Assembly (NCBI GenBank): GCA_002407935.1
Contig: DHPU01000075.1
Span: 1 to 6,681 of the forward strand
Length of the DNA stretch: 6,681 bases
Direction: 5' to 3'
Source: Peptococcaceae bacterium UBA5356
Lineage (GTDB): Bacteria > Bacillota > Peptococcia > DRI-13 > DTU073
The notes below the pieces were generated by a model. It was not told the origin of the DNA and did no database searches. It was given only the letters and a program-made list of their open reading frames with translations. How positions within the stretch are numbered: the stretch's first letter is position 1; each line of letters opens with the position of its first letter. Of this stretch, positions 6,662 to 6,681 are shown in pieces. Position numbers and translations under genes: made by a program.

Positions 6662-6681
6662 GTTTTCCTTTGCTTTTTCTT

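Overview
The window comes from the chromosome of an endospore-forming Bacillota (Firmicutes). The evidence is a YunB-type sporulation gene, a Gram-positive-style MutS2 with a C-terminal Smr domain, SigA-type promoters, strong AGGAGG-like ribosome binding sites, and an rRNA-type leader with a Bacillota-style boxA. The order or genus cannot be fixed from the sequence. A clostridial-type or Negativicutes spore former would fit, but that is inference.

Layout from left to right. Positions 1-422 hold no protein gene. They read on the minus strand as two tandem strong SigA promoters, a boxA antitermination element and a long leader full of inverted repeats. This is the expected 5' control region of an rRNA operon whose 16S gene should lie just beyond the left edge. 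Positions 457-1134 (minus) encode YunB. A divergent intergenic region of about 220 bp follows, with a good SigA promoter and ribosome binding site for the next gene. Positions 1358-4168 (plus) encode a bifunctional class A penicillin-binding protein (GT51 glycosyltransferase plus transpeptidase) with a Cys-containing linker and two C-terminal fibronectin type III-like domains. A convergent 110-bp gap carries a GC-rich hairpin. Positions 4279-6648 (minus) encode MutS2, complete, with a TTG start and its ribosome binding site at the right edge.

The genes do not form one pathway. The penicillin-binding protein builds peptidoglycan, YunB acts in sporulation, MutS2 acts in ribosome rescue and/or DNA recombination control, and the rRNA promoter drives ribosome synthesis. 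No mobile element, CRISPR array, tRNA or defence system was seen, and I find no convincing new multi-gene system. The points most worth checking are the long structured rRNA leader, the lack of a visible terminator between yunB and the rRNA promoters, and the Asp-to-His change in the MutS2 Smr 'DLR' motif.
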